Origin: Clostridia bacterium
GTDB taxonomy: Bacteria > Bacillota > Clostridia > Oscillospirales > CAG-272
Assembly: GCA_017456905.1 (NCBI GenBank)
Contig: JAFTIL010000022.1
Coordinates: 1 to 51,394, forward strand
Reading direction: 5' to 3'
DNA: 51,394 bases
The notes beneath the pieces were generated by a model that was given only the letters and a program-made list of their open reading frames with translations, ran no database searches and was not told the DNA's origin. The translations under genes were made by a program, and so were the position numbers. Below are positions 1 to 7,060 of the stretch, in pieces (position 1 is the stretch's first letter; every line of letters begins with the position of its first letter).

Positions 1-50
1 CTGACGAATCGGCGGCACTTTCTTTGGCACTTCTTCACAAATATTCTTCA

Positions 51-136
51 CGTAGCTCCTGCTACGCGTGCGAATTTTTGTTCGAATTGCCTAACAAATT
101 GCTCGCCGCTCGTTCAGCGATACAGTTTTTAGAGAT
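51..136. repeat. Partial copy of a dispersed palindromic repeat (family R3)
   Basis: The segment holds a CGTAGCTCC..CTACGCGTGCGAA palindrome and ends with AGTTTTTAGAGAT. The same two blocks, in the same order, recur at 7834-7919, so this is a second copy of a non-coding repeat. Its left end, if any, is not clear and may lie near or beyond the window edge. Nothing else is seen in bases 1-178 apart from the ribosome site of the next gene. Confidence 0.55.
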
Positions 137-178
137 GCCCACTTGTTTAAAATGCTACGTCCTGAAAGGAGAATTATC

Positions 179-1036
179 ATGTATCAATTTCCCATTGGCG
201 CTATGCTGGAATCCTTCCGTCTGCCAACCGCAGAGGCCCTCGCGACTGCCGAAAAGATCGGCGTCAAGGGTATCCAGATGTACTCTACCAACGGTGAGCA
301 CGCCCCCGAAAATATGACTCCCGCCAAGTGCGCAGAGCTTCTTGATATGCTCAAATCCCACGGCCTTGTCTTCTCCGCCCTCTGCGGCGATCTGGGTCAC
401 GGCTTTGGCAACGCAGAGCTGAATCCTTCTCTCATCGAGAAATCCAAGCGCATCCTTGACCTGTCTCTCACCCTGGAAACAGGTATTGTTACTACTCACA
501 TTGGTGTGGTGCCCGCCGATCCCAACCACGATAGATATAAGATCATGCAGGACGCCTGCTATCAACTGGCAGAGTATGCCGACTCTGTGGGCGCACGCTT
601 TGCCGTGGAGACAGGCCCCGAGACTTCTGCTGACCTTAAGAAGTTCCTCGACTCTCTGGGCGGCACCAAGGGCGTGGGTGTCAACCTCGACCCTGCCAAC
701 CTGGTGATGGTCACGGGCGACGATCCCGCTCAGGCCGTTCATAACCTGAAGGACTACATCGTCCACACCCACGCCAAGGACGGCGTCATGCTCCACCGCG
801 GCAACCCCGAGTACCTCTATGGTGTGGTGCATCCCGTGCCCCAGGAGTTCCAGGGTATCCAGTACTTTGCCGAAGTGCCTCTCGGACAGGGCAGTGTTCC
901 TTTTGACCGCTACCTCCAAGCTCTGGACGACATCGGCTACAAGGGCTTCCTCACCATCGAGCGCGAGTGCGGCGACGATCCTGTGGCAGACATCCTTCTG
1001 GCCGCAGAGCATCTGAGAGCCGTAATGGGCAAGTAA
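179..1036 (+). CDS. Sugar phosphate isomerase/epimerase (xylose isomerase-like TIM barrel)
   Basis: A 285-residue protein of the AP-endonuclease-2/xylose isomerase-like TIM-barrel superfamily, which binds a divalent metal and isomerises or epimerises sugars or sugar phosphates. Candidate metal ligands sit in the usual order: Glu in AVETG, Asp in NLDPAN, His in VHTHAKD and Glu near the C-terminus in LTIERE. The ATG at 179 is chosen because AAAGGAG lies at 165-171; the frame is open 36 bases further upstream but that start has no ribosome site. A second member of the superfamily follows at 1190, separated by a palindromic repeat. The substrate cannot be deduced. Cytoplasmic, with no signal peptide. 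Confidence 0.85.
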   Translation: MYQFPIGAMLESFRLPTAEALATAEKIGVKGIQMYSTNGEHAPENMTPAKCAELLDMLKSHGLVFSALCGDLGHGFGNAELNPSLIEKSKRILDLSLTLETGIVTTHIGVVPADPNHDRYKIMQDACYQLAEYADSVGARFAVETGPETSADLKKFLDSLGGTKGVGVNLDPANLVMVTGDDPAQAVHNLKDYIVHTHAKDGVMLHRGNPEYLYGVVHPVPQEFQGIQYFAEVPLGQGSVPFDRYLQALDDIGYKGFLTIERECGDDPVADILLAAEHLRAVMGK

Positions 1037-1149
1037 ACCCTCTCCGTCACGCCCAATGGGCGTGCCACCTCCCCCAGAGGGGGAGGCTTAGGACTCGGAA
1101 ACATGGCTCCCCCTTTGGGGGAGCTCCCGCCGCAGGCGGGTGAGAGGGT
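1037..1149. repeat. Composite palindromic intergenic repeat (family R1)
   Basis: The element begins immediately after the stop codon of the upstream gene. It has ACCCTCTC at its left end and GAGAGGGT at its right end. It contains two internal hairpins, CCTCCCCC/GGGGGAGG and GCTCCCCC/GGGGGAGC. A rearranged copy lies at 2563-2698. It carries no reading frame of interest and is probably a mobile, non-autonomous or REP-like element. Confidence 0.7.
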
Positions 1150-1189
1150 AACTCTCCCTGCCAAGCATCCACGAAAGGACAAATTCATT

Positions 1190-2047
1190 ATGAATATCTC
1201 CGTCAGCTCCTATTCCTTCCAGCAATACATAAACGCGGGCAAGCTCGCCCACTTCGACGTGATTCAAAAGGCCCACGATATGGGCTTCGAGGCCATTGAG
1301 TTCATCGACCTGCCCGCATCCTCCTACGAGGAGCAGGTGGCCTATGCCCACAAGCTCCGTGCCGAGGCCGACCGCCTGGGAATGACCATCAACGCCTACA
1401 CCATCGGCGGTAACCTCTACCAGCCTACCCCCGAGGCCTCCGCCGCCGAGGTGGAGAGACTCAAGAAGCAGGTGGATATCGCCGCCATCCTGGGTTGTTC
1501 GGTCATGCGCCACGATGTCTGCTACAGCGTGGGCAAGACCGGCACCTCCCGTTCCTTCGGTCTCATGCTCCCCACCATCGCCGAAAACACCCGCGCTGTC
1601 ACCGAATATGCGGCAGAGAAGGGCATCAAGACCTGCACCGAGAACCACGGCTACATCGCCCAGGACTCCTACCGCGTGGAGCAGCTCTTCAACGCCGTTG
1701 CCCACGATAACTACGGCCTCTTGGTAGACGTAGGTAACTTCGTCTGCGCCGACGAGGACAACTGTGCCGCCGTCTCCCGTGTGGCCCCCTACGCCGTTCA
1801 CGTCCACGCCAAGGATATGTATAAGTCCTCAACCCCCGCCCCCGGCTTCGGCCAGACCCGCGGCTGCAACTATTTCAAGGGCGCCATCGTGGGTGAGGGC
1901 GATTGCAACGTGGAAAAATGTCTGCAGATCCTTAAGCGCGCAGGCTACGACGGCTATTGCTCCATTGAGTTCGAGGGTTCCGAGGACTGCATCGAGGGCA
2001 TCGCCAAGGGCTTTGAGAATCTGAAGGGGATGCTGGCGAGAATTTGA
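1190..2047 (+). CDS. Sugar phosphate isomerase/epimerase (xylose isomerase-like TIM barrel)
   Basis: A 285-residue protein of the same superfamily as the gene at 179. Likely metal ligands are Glu in CTENHGY, Asp in LLVDVGNF, His in VHVHAKD and Glu in YCSIEFEG. The ATG at 1190 is preceded by GAAAGGA at 1173-1179. The longer open frame from 1103 runs through the palindromic repeat and is rejected as coding. The two proteins are clearly diverged, so they are paralogues and not a recent duplication. They probably act on related sugars or polyols; no kinase or transporter is adjacent to help identify the substrate. Confidence 0.85.
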   Translation: MNISVSSYSFQQYINAGKLAHFDVIQKAHDMGFEAIEFIDLPASSYEEQVAYAHKLRAEADRLGMTINAYTIGGNLYQPTPEASAAEVERLKKQVDIAAILGCSVMRHDVCYSVGKTGTSRSFGLMLPTIAENTRAVTEYAAEKGIKTCTENHGYIAQDSYRVEQLFNAVAHDNYGLLVDVGNFVCADEDNCAAVSRVAPYAVHVHAKDMYKSSTPAPGFGQTRGCNYFKGAIVGEGDCNVEKCLQILKRAGYDGYCSIEFEGSEDCIEGIAKGFENLKGMLARI

Positions 2048-2061
2048 TCGATCCATTCACT

Positions 2062-2136
2062 CGTAGGGGCGAACTTTGTTCGCCCGAAAACCGGGATTGT
2101 ATTTTGTGTAATGGGCGAACACAGTTTGCCCCTACG
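2062..2136. repeat. 75-bp MITE-like element with 24-bp terminal inverted repeats (family R2)
   Basis: The ends are CGTAGGGGCGAACTTTGTTC.. and the reverse complement of ..GGGCGAACACAGTTTGCCCC. They pair over about 24 bases with two mismatches around a roughly 27-base centre. The element ends 17 bases before the next start codon. No target-site duplication is obvious. Elements of this appearance are common in gut Clostridia assemblies, from general knowledge. Confidence 0.75.
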
Positions 2137-2153
2137 CCGTTATTGAAGATATA

Positions 2154-2528
2154 ATGGAACCTTTGAATTTATCTCAGCTTTACACCTTTTTCAAGGATAC
2201 CCTCACCCATTGCGGCACTTTTCTGCTCACCTGTGACCGAGAGGATATCGAATACCATATCTTTGAGGAATTTGATTCCGATTGCTCGTCTTTTCTTCAC
2301 GAAAGTAACCTGCGTGCCCTGTTGGACGGCGGCTTCATCAACGCCGAGATCTGTTCGGAAGCTCTGCGCCTGTCCGCCGCCTTTCGCGCGTTGGAAGGGA
2401 CGGCGTTATGGAATCCCGAGGCTGTGACTTGCGGCGAAACGTGGCGTGAAGTGCTTGGACTAGGCGACCGGGTGCAGGGAATGGTGAAAGCACACGAGGA
2501 ATGGGAAAATTATACAAATTGTTTATAG
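2154..2528 (+). CDS. Small protein of unknown function
   Basis: A 124-residue acidic protein with six cysteines, not arranged in a recognisable zinc or Fe-S motif, and no signal peptide or membrane segment. It is not recognised as a known family. The start at 2154 has only a weak upstream GAAG, and the upstream region is a MITE-like repeat, so expression is uncertain. The C-terminal third is rich in Glu and Trp. Coding is supported mainly by frame length and codon use like that of its neighbours. It could be a degraded or lineage-specific gene. Confidence 0.5.
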   Translation: MEPLNLSQLYTFFKDTLTHCGTFLLTCDREDIEYHIFEEFDSDCSSFLHESNLRALLDGGFINAEICSEALRLSAAFRALEGTALWNPEAVTCGETWREVLGLGDRVQGMVKAHEEWENYTNCL

Positions 2529-2562
2529 ATTTGCGATGATGGCGGGCGAAGCCCGTGACAAA

Positions 2563-2698
2563 GCCTCCCCCTCTGGGGGATGGTGTCCTCCTCGCAAGCT
2601 CGGGTGACAGAGAGGGTTCATTAGGTGGTAATTCGCGTTTTTACCCTCTCACCCGCCCGTCGCATTCGCTGGGCGGGAGCTCTCCCAAAGGGAGAGCC
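2563..2698. repeat. Composite palindromic intergenic repeat (family R1, rearranged copy)
   Basis: It contains GCCTCCCCCTCTGGGGGA..GGTGACAGAGAGGGTT followed by ACCCTCTCACCCGCCC..GGGCGGGAGCTCTCCC and a closing GGGAGAGCC. These are the same two half-units as at 1037-1149, but each is in the opposite orientation. The stretch 2699-2827 is AT-rich and holds nothing recognisable other than the SRP promoter at its right end. Confidence 0.65.
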
Positions 2699-2827
2699 TT
2701 ATATAGTGCATCCCACGCTAAACAACAATTTCCCATACTAATATCTCTTATCCAAAATTTTCTTTTGTGAAATTCGAAATTCCACATTTTTCAAATGTGA
2801 AATTTCCTTAAATCTTTCATTTACCCC

Positions 2828-2856
2828 TTGAAAAATCCAAGAAAGTGTGGTATAAT
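2828..2856 (+). promoter_or_regulatory. Promoter of the SRP RNA
   Basis: TTGAAA at 2828-2833 and a perfect TATAAT at 2851-2856 are separated by 17 bases. Transcription should start near 2863. This is a strong vegetative-sigma promoter, as expected for a stable RNA, and it may also feed dnaX downstream. Confidence 0.85.
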
Positions 2857-2874
2857 ACCATGGTCAGCAGCCTT

Positions 2875-3172
2875 CTGCTGCGAAAGTAGGCCATACCAGC
2901 CGGGGAGATAGCGGAGCCCTGTACCTGCAATCCGCTACAGCAGGGGTGGAATCCACTCTTGAGAGTGAATCTTTTCTGAATTGAGTTTGTTTTCTTGTGT
3001 TGAGGAACGGGTCTTGCGCAATGCGGAGCCGTGAACCATGTCAGGTGGGGAACCAAGCAGCATTAAGCGGTGAACCGTATGTGCCGCGAGGGTGCCTGTT
3101 CTGAGCAAGTGAACAAAAGATCGCAGGGAAGTGAAGCCCGAGAGAGCGGTGTATGGTCTTCTTTCGTAGCAG
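2875..3172 (+). ncRNA. ffs: Signal recognition particle RNA, large Gram-positive type
   Basis: This is the scaffold RNA of the signal recognition particle, which with Ffh targets membrane and secreted proteins. Conserved blocks match the Bacillus-type scRNA: GGGGAGATAGCGG and CCTGTACCTGCAATCCGC of the Alu-like 5' domain, GGGTCTTGCGCAA, CCATGTCAGG, AAGCAGCATTAAG and GTGCCGCGAGGGTGCCT. The GGAA tetraloop of helix 8 is at 3049-3052. Bases 2875-2896 pair with 3151-3172 over 22 positions with few mismatches, closing the molecule and probably forming the RNase III processing stem. Mature ends are inferred from this stem. Position directly before dnaX is the usual Firmicutes arrangement. Confidence 0.95.
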
Positions 3173-3182
3173 AGGGGTGCTT

Positions 3183-3270
3183 TTTCTATGGATCTATGTT
3201 GTAGAGTAGAGCATTGCCCGTCCGAAACTATCAGCGGGAGACCGAAGGTCGCCCTTACATAGAAATTTTT
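3183..3270 (+). other. Structured, unassigned segment between SRP RNA and dnaX
   Basis: TTTCTATG at 3183-3190 pairs perfectly with CATAGAAA at 3258-3265, followed directly by a run of T. Inside is a GGGAGACC-GAA-GGTCGCCC hairpin. The shape, a closed outer stem plus a T run, could be a small RNA or a terminator-like element for the SRP transcript. No family is recognised. Confidence 0.4.
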
Positions 3271-3275
3271 TAAAA

Positions 3276-3324
3276 GTTCTTGGGGTCAAGGGGCCTTCTT
3301 TCAAGAAGCCTCCTTGCGTACCCC
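3276..3324. repeat. Long hairpin repeat upstream of dnaX (family R4)
   Basis: TTGGGGT..CAAGG..GGCCTTC-TTTC-AAGAAGCC..CCTTG..ACCCCAA folds into a long imperfect hairpin that ends just before the dnaX ribosome site. A related sequence in reverse orientation lies at 37048-37105. It may act as a terminator or attenuator, or simply be a mobile palindrome. Confidence 0.55.
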
Positions 3325-3340
3325 AAAAGGAGGTATTCCC

Positions 3341-5032
3341 GTGCATCAAGCCTTATATCGCAAATGGCGCCCCTCGAATTTTGACGAGGTCAGCGGCCAG
3401 GAGCATATCACGTCCATCTTAAAATATCAATGCCAGACGGGAAAATTCTCCCACGCCTACCTGTTCTGCGGCTCACGCGGTACGGGTAAGACCTCTTGCG
3501 CCAAGATCCTCTCCAAGGCGGTCAACTGCGAGCATCCCACCGAGGCAGGCCCCTGCGGTCAGTGCGCGTCTTGCCGTGCCATTGACGCGGGATCGGCTAC
3601 CGACGTTTTGGAAATGGACGCCGCCTCCAACAACGGCGTTGACGATATCCGTGATATCCGCGACGAGGTCATCTACGCTCCCTCCGAGCTGAAATACCGC
3701 GTCTATATCATCGACGAGGTACATATGCTCTCCACCTCGGCCTTCAACGCCCTGCTGAAGACTTTAGAAGAGCCCCCGGAGCACGTGGTCTTCGTTCTGG
3801 CCACCACCGAGCTGCAAAAATTGCCCGCTACCATCATCTCCCGCTGTCAGCGGTTTGATTTCCGTCGTATCTCCACCGAGGCCCTCTCCGCCCGTCTCCA
3901 CCTCATCGCACGTGCCGAAGGCTTTACCTTGGAGGATGAGGCCGCCCGCCTCATCGCCCGACACGCTCAGGGCGGCATGAGAGACGCTATCAGCCTCCTT
4001 GAGCTGTGTGCAGGCAACCATTTGCCCATTACCGCCGACCTGGTCACCGATACCATCGGCTCGGCGGGCAGGGAAGGGATGCTCCGCGTGGCCACCGCTG
4101 TTGCCGATCGTGACTACGAAACACTCTTCTCTATGGTGGACGAGACGGTCAGATCCTCGCGAGACCTTGCTGTGTTCTGGCAGGATCTTATCACCCTCTA
4201 TCGGGATATGCTGGTGCTGAAAACCACCAAAAACGCCGTGAAATACTTGGATCTCACCGACAGCGAGCAGGCCGCTATGACGCAGGTTGCCGCTCGCTTC
4301 ACCCGCGAGACTTTGCTCTGGCACGTCGGCCTTTTGGAAGACGCTCTGTTCTCCATGCAGAAGTCCCATAGCATCAAGCGCACCGTGGCTGAGATCACCC
4401 TCATCCGTCTCTGCGACCCTCTGCTGGACACCTCCACCGAGTCTATCCTGTCTCGCCTCTCCAAGCTGGAGGAGGCCGCGCTGACAGGGACGCCTGTGGC
4501 TCGCCCCGCACCTGTGGCCGCTCCCGTAGCTCCTGCCATCCCCGTGGCAGACCCCGATGAATTCCCCCCCGAGCCTTATTTCGGGGATGAACCCGTATGC
4601 GAGCCTCACATCCCCATGACGTCCACGCTTCCTAAGACGGCTCCTGTGGCCCCTGCAAAGCCCGTGAATGCACCCGAAAAGAAACCCGTTTTCCCTGTGG
4701 GCGTTGAGCAAAACCGCCGAATCCTACGCCCCTTGCGGGCATGGTCTGAGGTGGTGGCTCGCGTGGGTGAACGGAATCCTATGGTAGCCCCCTTCTTCAA
4801 GCAGGCCAAGGCCTATACCACTGAAGACGGCAAAGTGATTATTAAGTTTGGTAATGAATTTGCTCTGGGTATGACCAAAAAGGGTGATATCCCAGAAACA
4901 CTCCGAGCAGCCCTCGCTGTGGCGCTGGGACGTCCCATTTCTCCCGACGACGTGCTCACCGAGGTAGAGAATGACACCAAAGCCTCCCCCGACTCTATGC
5001 TTGACCTCATTCTTGAGGCGGCAGAAGAGTAA
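3341..5032 (+). CDS. dnaX: DNA polymerase III subunit gamma/tau
   Basis: The clamp-loader ATPase of the replicative polymerase, 563 residues. It has Walker A (GSRGTGKTS), a zinc-binding set CEHPTEAGPCGQCASC, Walker B (YIIDEVHMLS) and the sensor-1 region SRCQRFDFR. A Pro/Ala/Val-rich linker at about 390-470 leads into a tau-like C-terminal domain. The start is GTG at 3341, preceded by AAAGGAGGT at 3327-3335. It gives the family N-terminus MHQALYRKWRP; the frame is open from 3314 but lacks a ribosome site there. It lies between the SRP RNA and recR, a conserved Firmicutes order. No programmed frameshift site was identified. Confidence 0.97.
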   Translation: MHQALYRKWRPSNFDEVSGQEHITSILKYQCQTGKFSHAYLFCGSRGTGKTSCAKILSKAVNCEHPTEAGPCGQCASCRAIDAGSATDVLEMDAASNNGVDDIRDIRDEVIYAPSELKYRVYIIDEVHMLSTSAFNALLKTLEEPPEHVVFVLATTELQKLPATIISRCQRFDFRRISTEALSARLHLIARAEGFTLEDEAARLIARHAQGGMRDAISLLELCAGNHLPITADLVTDTIGSAGREGMLRVATAVADRDYETLFSMVDETVRSSRDLAVFWQDLITLYRDMLVLKTTKNAVKYLDLTDSEQAAMTQVAARFTRETLLWHVGLLEDALFSMQKSHSIKRTVAEITLIRLCDPLLDTSTESILSRLSKLEEAALTGTPVARPAPVAAPVAPAIPVADPDEFPPEPYFGDEPVCEPHIPMTSTLPKTAPVAPAKPVNAPEKKPVFPVGVEQNRRILRPLRAWSEVVARVGERNPMVAPFFKQAKAYTTEDGKVIIKFGNEFALGMTKKGDIPETLRAALAVALGRPISPDDVLTEVENDTKASPDSMLDLILEAAEE

Positions 5033-5052
5033 AAACGAAAGGAACGATCATT

Positions 5053-5907
5053 ATGATGAGATATATGCGTTTCCCGGGCGGAAAGAAAAAAGCCCTGACC
5101 TTCAGCTACGACGATGGCGTGGAGCAGGACATCCGCCTCATGGAGATCTTCAACAAACACGGTCTCAAGGGTACCTTTAACTTGAACGGCAGTCGCTTTG
5201 AAAAGGATGAATACACCTACCCCGCAGACACCATCCACCGTCCTATGGGACGAAAAATGGCACTGGAGACCTACGGCGGAGAGTTGGGTAAAAACCATGA
5301 GATCGCCATCCACAGCTATAACCATCCCTTTCTGGACCGTATGCCCCGCGATGTGGCTGTCTACGAGATCATCAAGGACAGGGAAATGCTGGAGAATACC
5401 TTTGGACGCGTGATTCGCGGCTGTGCCTATCCCATGGGTACCTTCAGCGATATGACCGTGGAGGTGCTCTACAACTGTGGCATCGCTTATGCCCGTACCA
5501 CCGTTTCCACAGGCAATTTCGCCGTTCCTCTCGATTGGCTGAGAATGCCCGCCACCTGTCACCATAACGATGAGAGACTTTTCCCCTTGGCGGATACCTT
5601 TGTCAATGGCCAACCCAATGCTTGGGTGGATCCCTGGTTGTTCTATGTCTGGGGTCATGCTTATGAATTTGAAAACGACAATAACTGGGACCGCATCGAG
5701 TCCTTTTGCGAAAAGGTAGCCTACCGCGACGATGTGTGGTACGCTACCAATATGGAGGTCTACGATTACGTGCAGGCATACAACGCTCTGCAGTTTTCCG
5801 CCGACTTCCGCATGGTTAAAAACCCCTCGGCCCTCACCGTGTGGTTTGATTTTGACGGTGGCTCTGCCGAGGTCAAGCCCGGGGAGACCATTAAATTCAG
5901 ATCATAA
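5053..5907 (+). CDS. Polysaccharide deacetylase family protein
   Basis: A 284-residue NodB-homology (carbohydrate esterase 4-like) protein. The metal-site Asp pair is in TFSYDDG near residues 16-22, and the His motif is in HEIAIHSYNHPF. No signal peptide is visible, so it is probably cytoplasmic or the substrate is a small sugar. The last ~50 residues form a beta-rich tail. It sits 20 bases after dnaX and 33 bases before ybaB with its own GGAACG ribosome site, so it is probably cotranscribed. Its position inside the usually uninterrupted dnaX-ybaB-recR cluster is unusual. The substrate is unknown; deacetylation of an N-acetyl sugar is the family expectation. Confidence 0.85.
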   Translation: MMRYMRFPGGKKKALTFSYDDGVEQDIRLMEIFNKHGLKGTFNLNGSRFEKDEYTYPADTIHRPMGRKMALETYGGELGKNHEIAIHSYNHPFLDRMPRDVAVYEIIKDREMLENTFGRVIRGCAYPMGTFSDMTVEVLYNCGIAYARTTVSTGNFAVPLDWLRMPATCHHNDERLFPLADTFVNGQPNAWVDPWLFYVWGHAYEFENDNNWDRIESFCEKVAYRDDVWYATNMEVYDYVQAYNALQFSADFRMVKNPSALTVWFDFDGGSAEVKPGETIKFRS

Positions 5908-5940
5908 AAACAAATACATAAAATAACGGAGGAAAACAAC

Positions 5941-6288
5941 ATGAGAGCAAACGTCCCGAAGGGAATGGGCGGCGGCCCCCAGAATATGCAGGCTATGATC
6001 CGCCAGGCACAGAAGATGCAGGAGGATATGGCTGCTAAGCAGGAAGAGCTGGATGCCCGCGAATATGAGATCAAGGCAGGCGGCGGTGCCGTTGTGGTCA
6101 AGATCAGCGGCAAGAAAGAGGTCCTGTCTATTGATATCTCTCCCGAGATCGTAGATCCCGACGATATCGAGACCCTGTCCGATATCCTGGTGGCAGGTGT
6201 CAACGAAGCCATCAAGCGTGTGGAAGAGACCAACGCTGCCGAGATGGAAAAGATCACGGGTAGCATGAATATGCCCGGTCTGTTCTGA
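5941..6288 (+). CDS. ybaB: YbaB/EbfC family nucleoid-associated protein
   Basis: A 115-residue DNA-binding protein that dimerises and coats the nucleoid, commonly encoded with recR. It shows the family pattern: Gln/Met-rich start with GGPQNMQAMIRQAQKMQ, then AGGGAVVVKISGKKEV and DISPEIVDPDD, and a long C-terminal helix. GGAGG lies just before the ATG at 5941. It is followed after one base by recR, so translation is probably coupled. Confidence 0.93.
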   Translation: MRANVPKGMGGGPQNMQAMIRQAQKMQEDMAAKQEELDAREYEIKAGGGAVVVKISGKKEVLSIDISPEIVDPDDIETLSDILVAGVNEAIKRVEETNAAEMEKITGSMNMPGLF

Positions 6289-6289
6289 T

Positions 6290-6889
6290 ATGGCCGAGTA
6301 CATTGAATCCCTGGCCCACCTGTCCGAGCAATTCGGTAAGCTGGGAGGCGTAGGGAAGAAAAGCGCCATGAGAATGGCATTTTCGGTGCTGGATATGACC
6401 CCCGAGGATGCGGCGGCCTTTGCCCAGGCCATTGTTGATGCTAAGGAGAAGATCCACCTCTGTCCCGTGTGCCAGAACCTCACCGACCGCGAGCTTTGCT
6501 ACGTGTGCGATGACGAGACCCGTGACCGCTCCACCGTTTGCGTGGTATCGGATGCCCGTACCGTCATGGCCATGGAAAAGGTTCGTGAATACAAAGGGAC
6601 CTATCACGTGCTTCACGGCGTGCTCTCTCCCCTCAACGGTATCACGCCCGACAAGCTGAAGATCAAGGAGCTGCTTGCGCGTGTCAACGAGGGCGAGATC
6701 AAAGAGATCATCGTGGCCACCAATGCCGATGTGGAGGGTGAAACTACCGCCATGTATCTGGCGCGTCTGCTTCGTCCCTTAGGGCTGACCGTCACGCGCT
6801 TGGCCTATGGTATTTCCGTTGGCACGGATATTGAATATGCCGATGAGGTCACCTTGCTCCGCGCCCTCAAGGGACGTCGAGACGTGTGA
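6290..6889 (+). CDS. recR: Recombination mediator protein RecR
   Basis: A 199-residue protein, the usual length, that works with RecO (and RecF) to load RecA at gaps. The N-terminal helix-hairpin-helix has LGGVGKKSAMRMAF, followed by a four-cysteine zinc finger CPVCQNLTDRELCYVC. The Toprim domain follows with VCVVSDARTVMAME, and the C-terminal wing has NADVEGETTAMYLARLL. The ATG at 6290 nearly abuts the ybaB stop. A strong terminator follows, ending the SRP-dnaX-recR unit. Confidence 0.96.
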   Translation: MAEYIESLAHLSEQFGKLGGVGKKSAMRMAFSVLDMTPEDAAAFAQAIVDAKEKIHLCPVCQNLTDRELCYVCDDETRDRSTVCVVSDARTVMAMEKVREYKGTYHVLHGVLSPLNGITPDKLKIKELLARVNEGEIKEIIVATNADVEGETTAMYLARLLRPLGLTVTRLAYGISVGTDIEYADEVTLLRALKGRRDV

Positions 6890-6896
6890 CTCAATC

Positions 6897-6950
6897 AAAA
6901 AATACTCACTCGTGTGCCCGGGTATGGGCAATCACGGGTGAGTATTTTTT
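6897..6950 (+). terminator. Rho-independent terminator after recR
   Basis: AAAATACTCAC.CGTG..CACG.GTGAGTATTTTTT forms a long stem with an inner TGCCCGGGTATGGGCA hairpin and ends in a T run. Confidence 0.9.
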
Positions 6951-6991
6951 ATATCATCCTGTAGGTTGAGATAGCTTCAACTAACGGTTGC

Positions 6992-7020
6992 TTGACTTTG
7001 TGGGACGCTCGTGTTATACT
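6992..7020 (+). promoter_or_regulatory. Promoter of the membrane protein gene at 7061
   Basis: TTGACT at 6992-6997, a 17-base spacer and TATACT at 7015-7020. The start codon follows 40 bases later. Confidence 0.8.
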
Positions 7021-7060
7021 GATGTCATCAAATAAACCATTTGAAAGAAAGGATGACTAC

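Noticed and set aside
2875-3172. Riboswitch upstream of dnaX
   Set aside because: The conserved blocks and the long closing stem identify the SRP RNA; no riboswitch core is seen.
3341-5032. Programmed frameshift in dnaX to make a short gamma form
   Set aside because: No A-rich slippery heptamer followed by a stem-loop was noticed in the domain boundary region.
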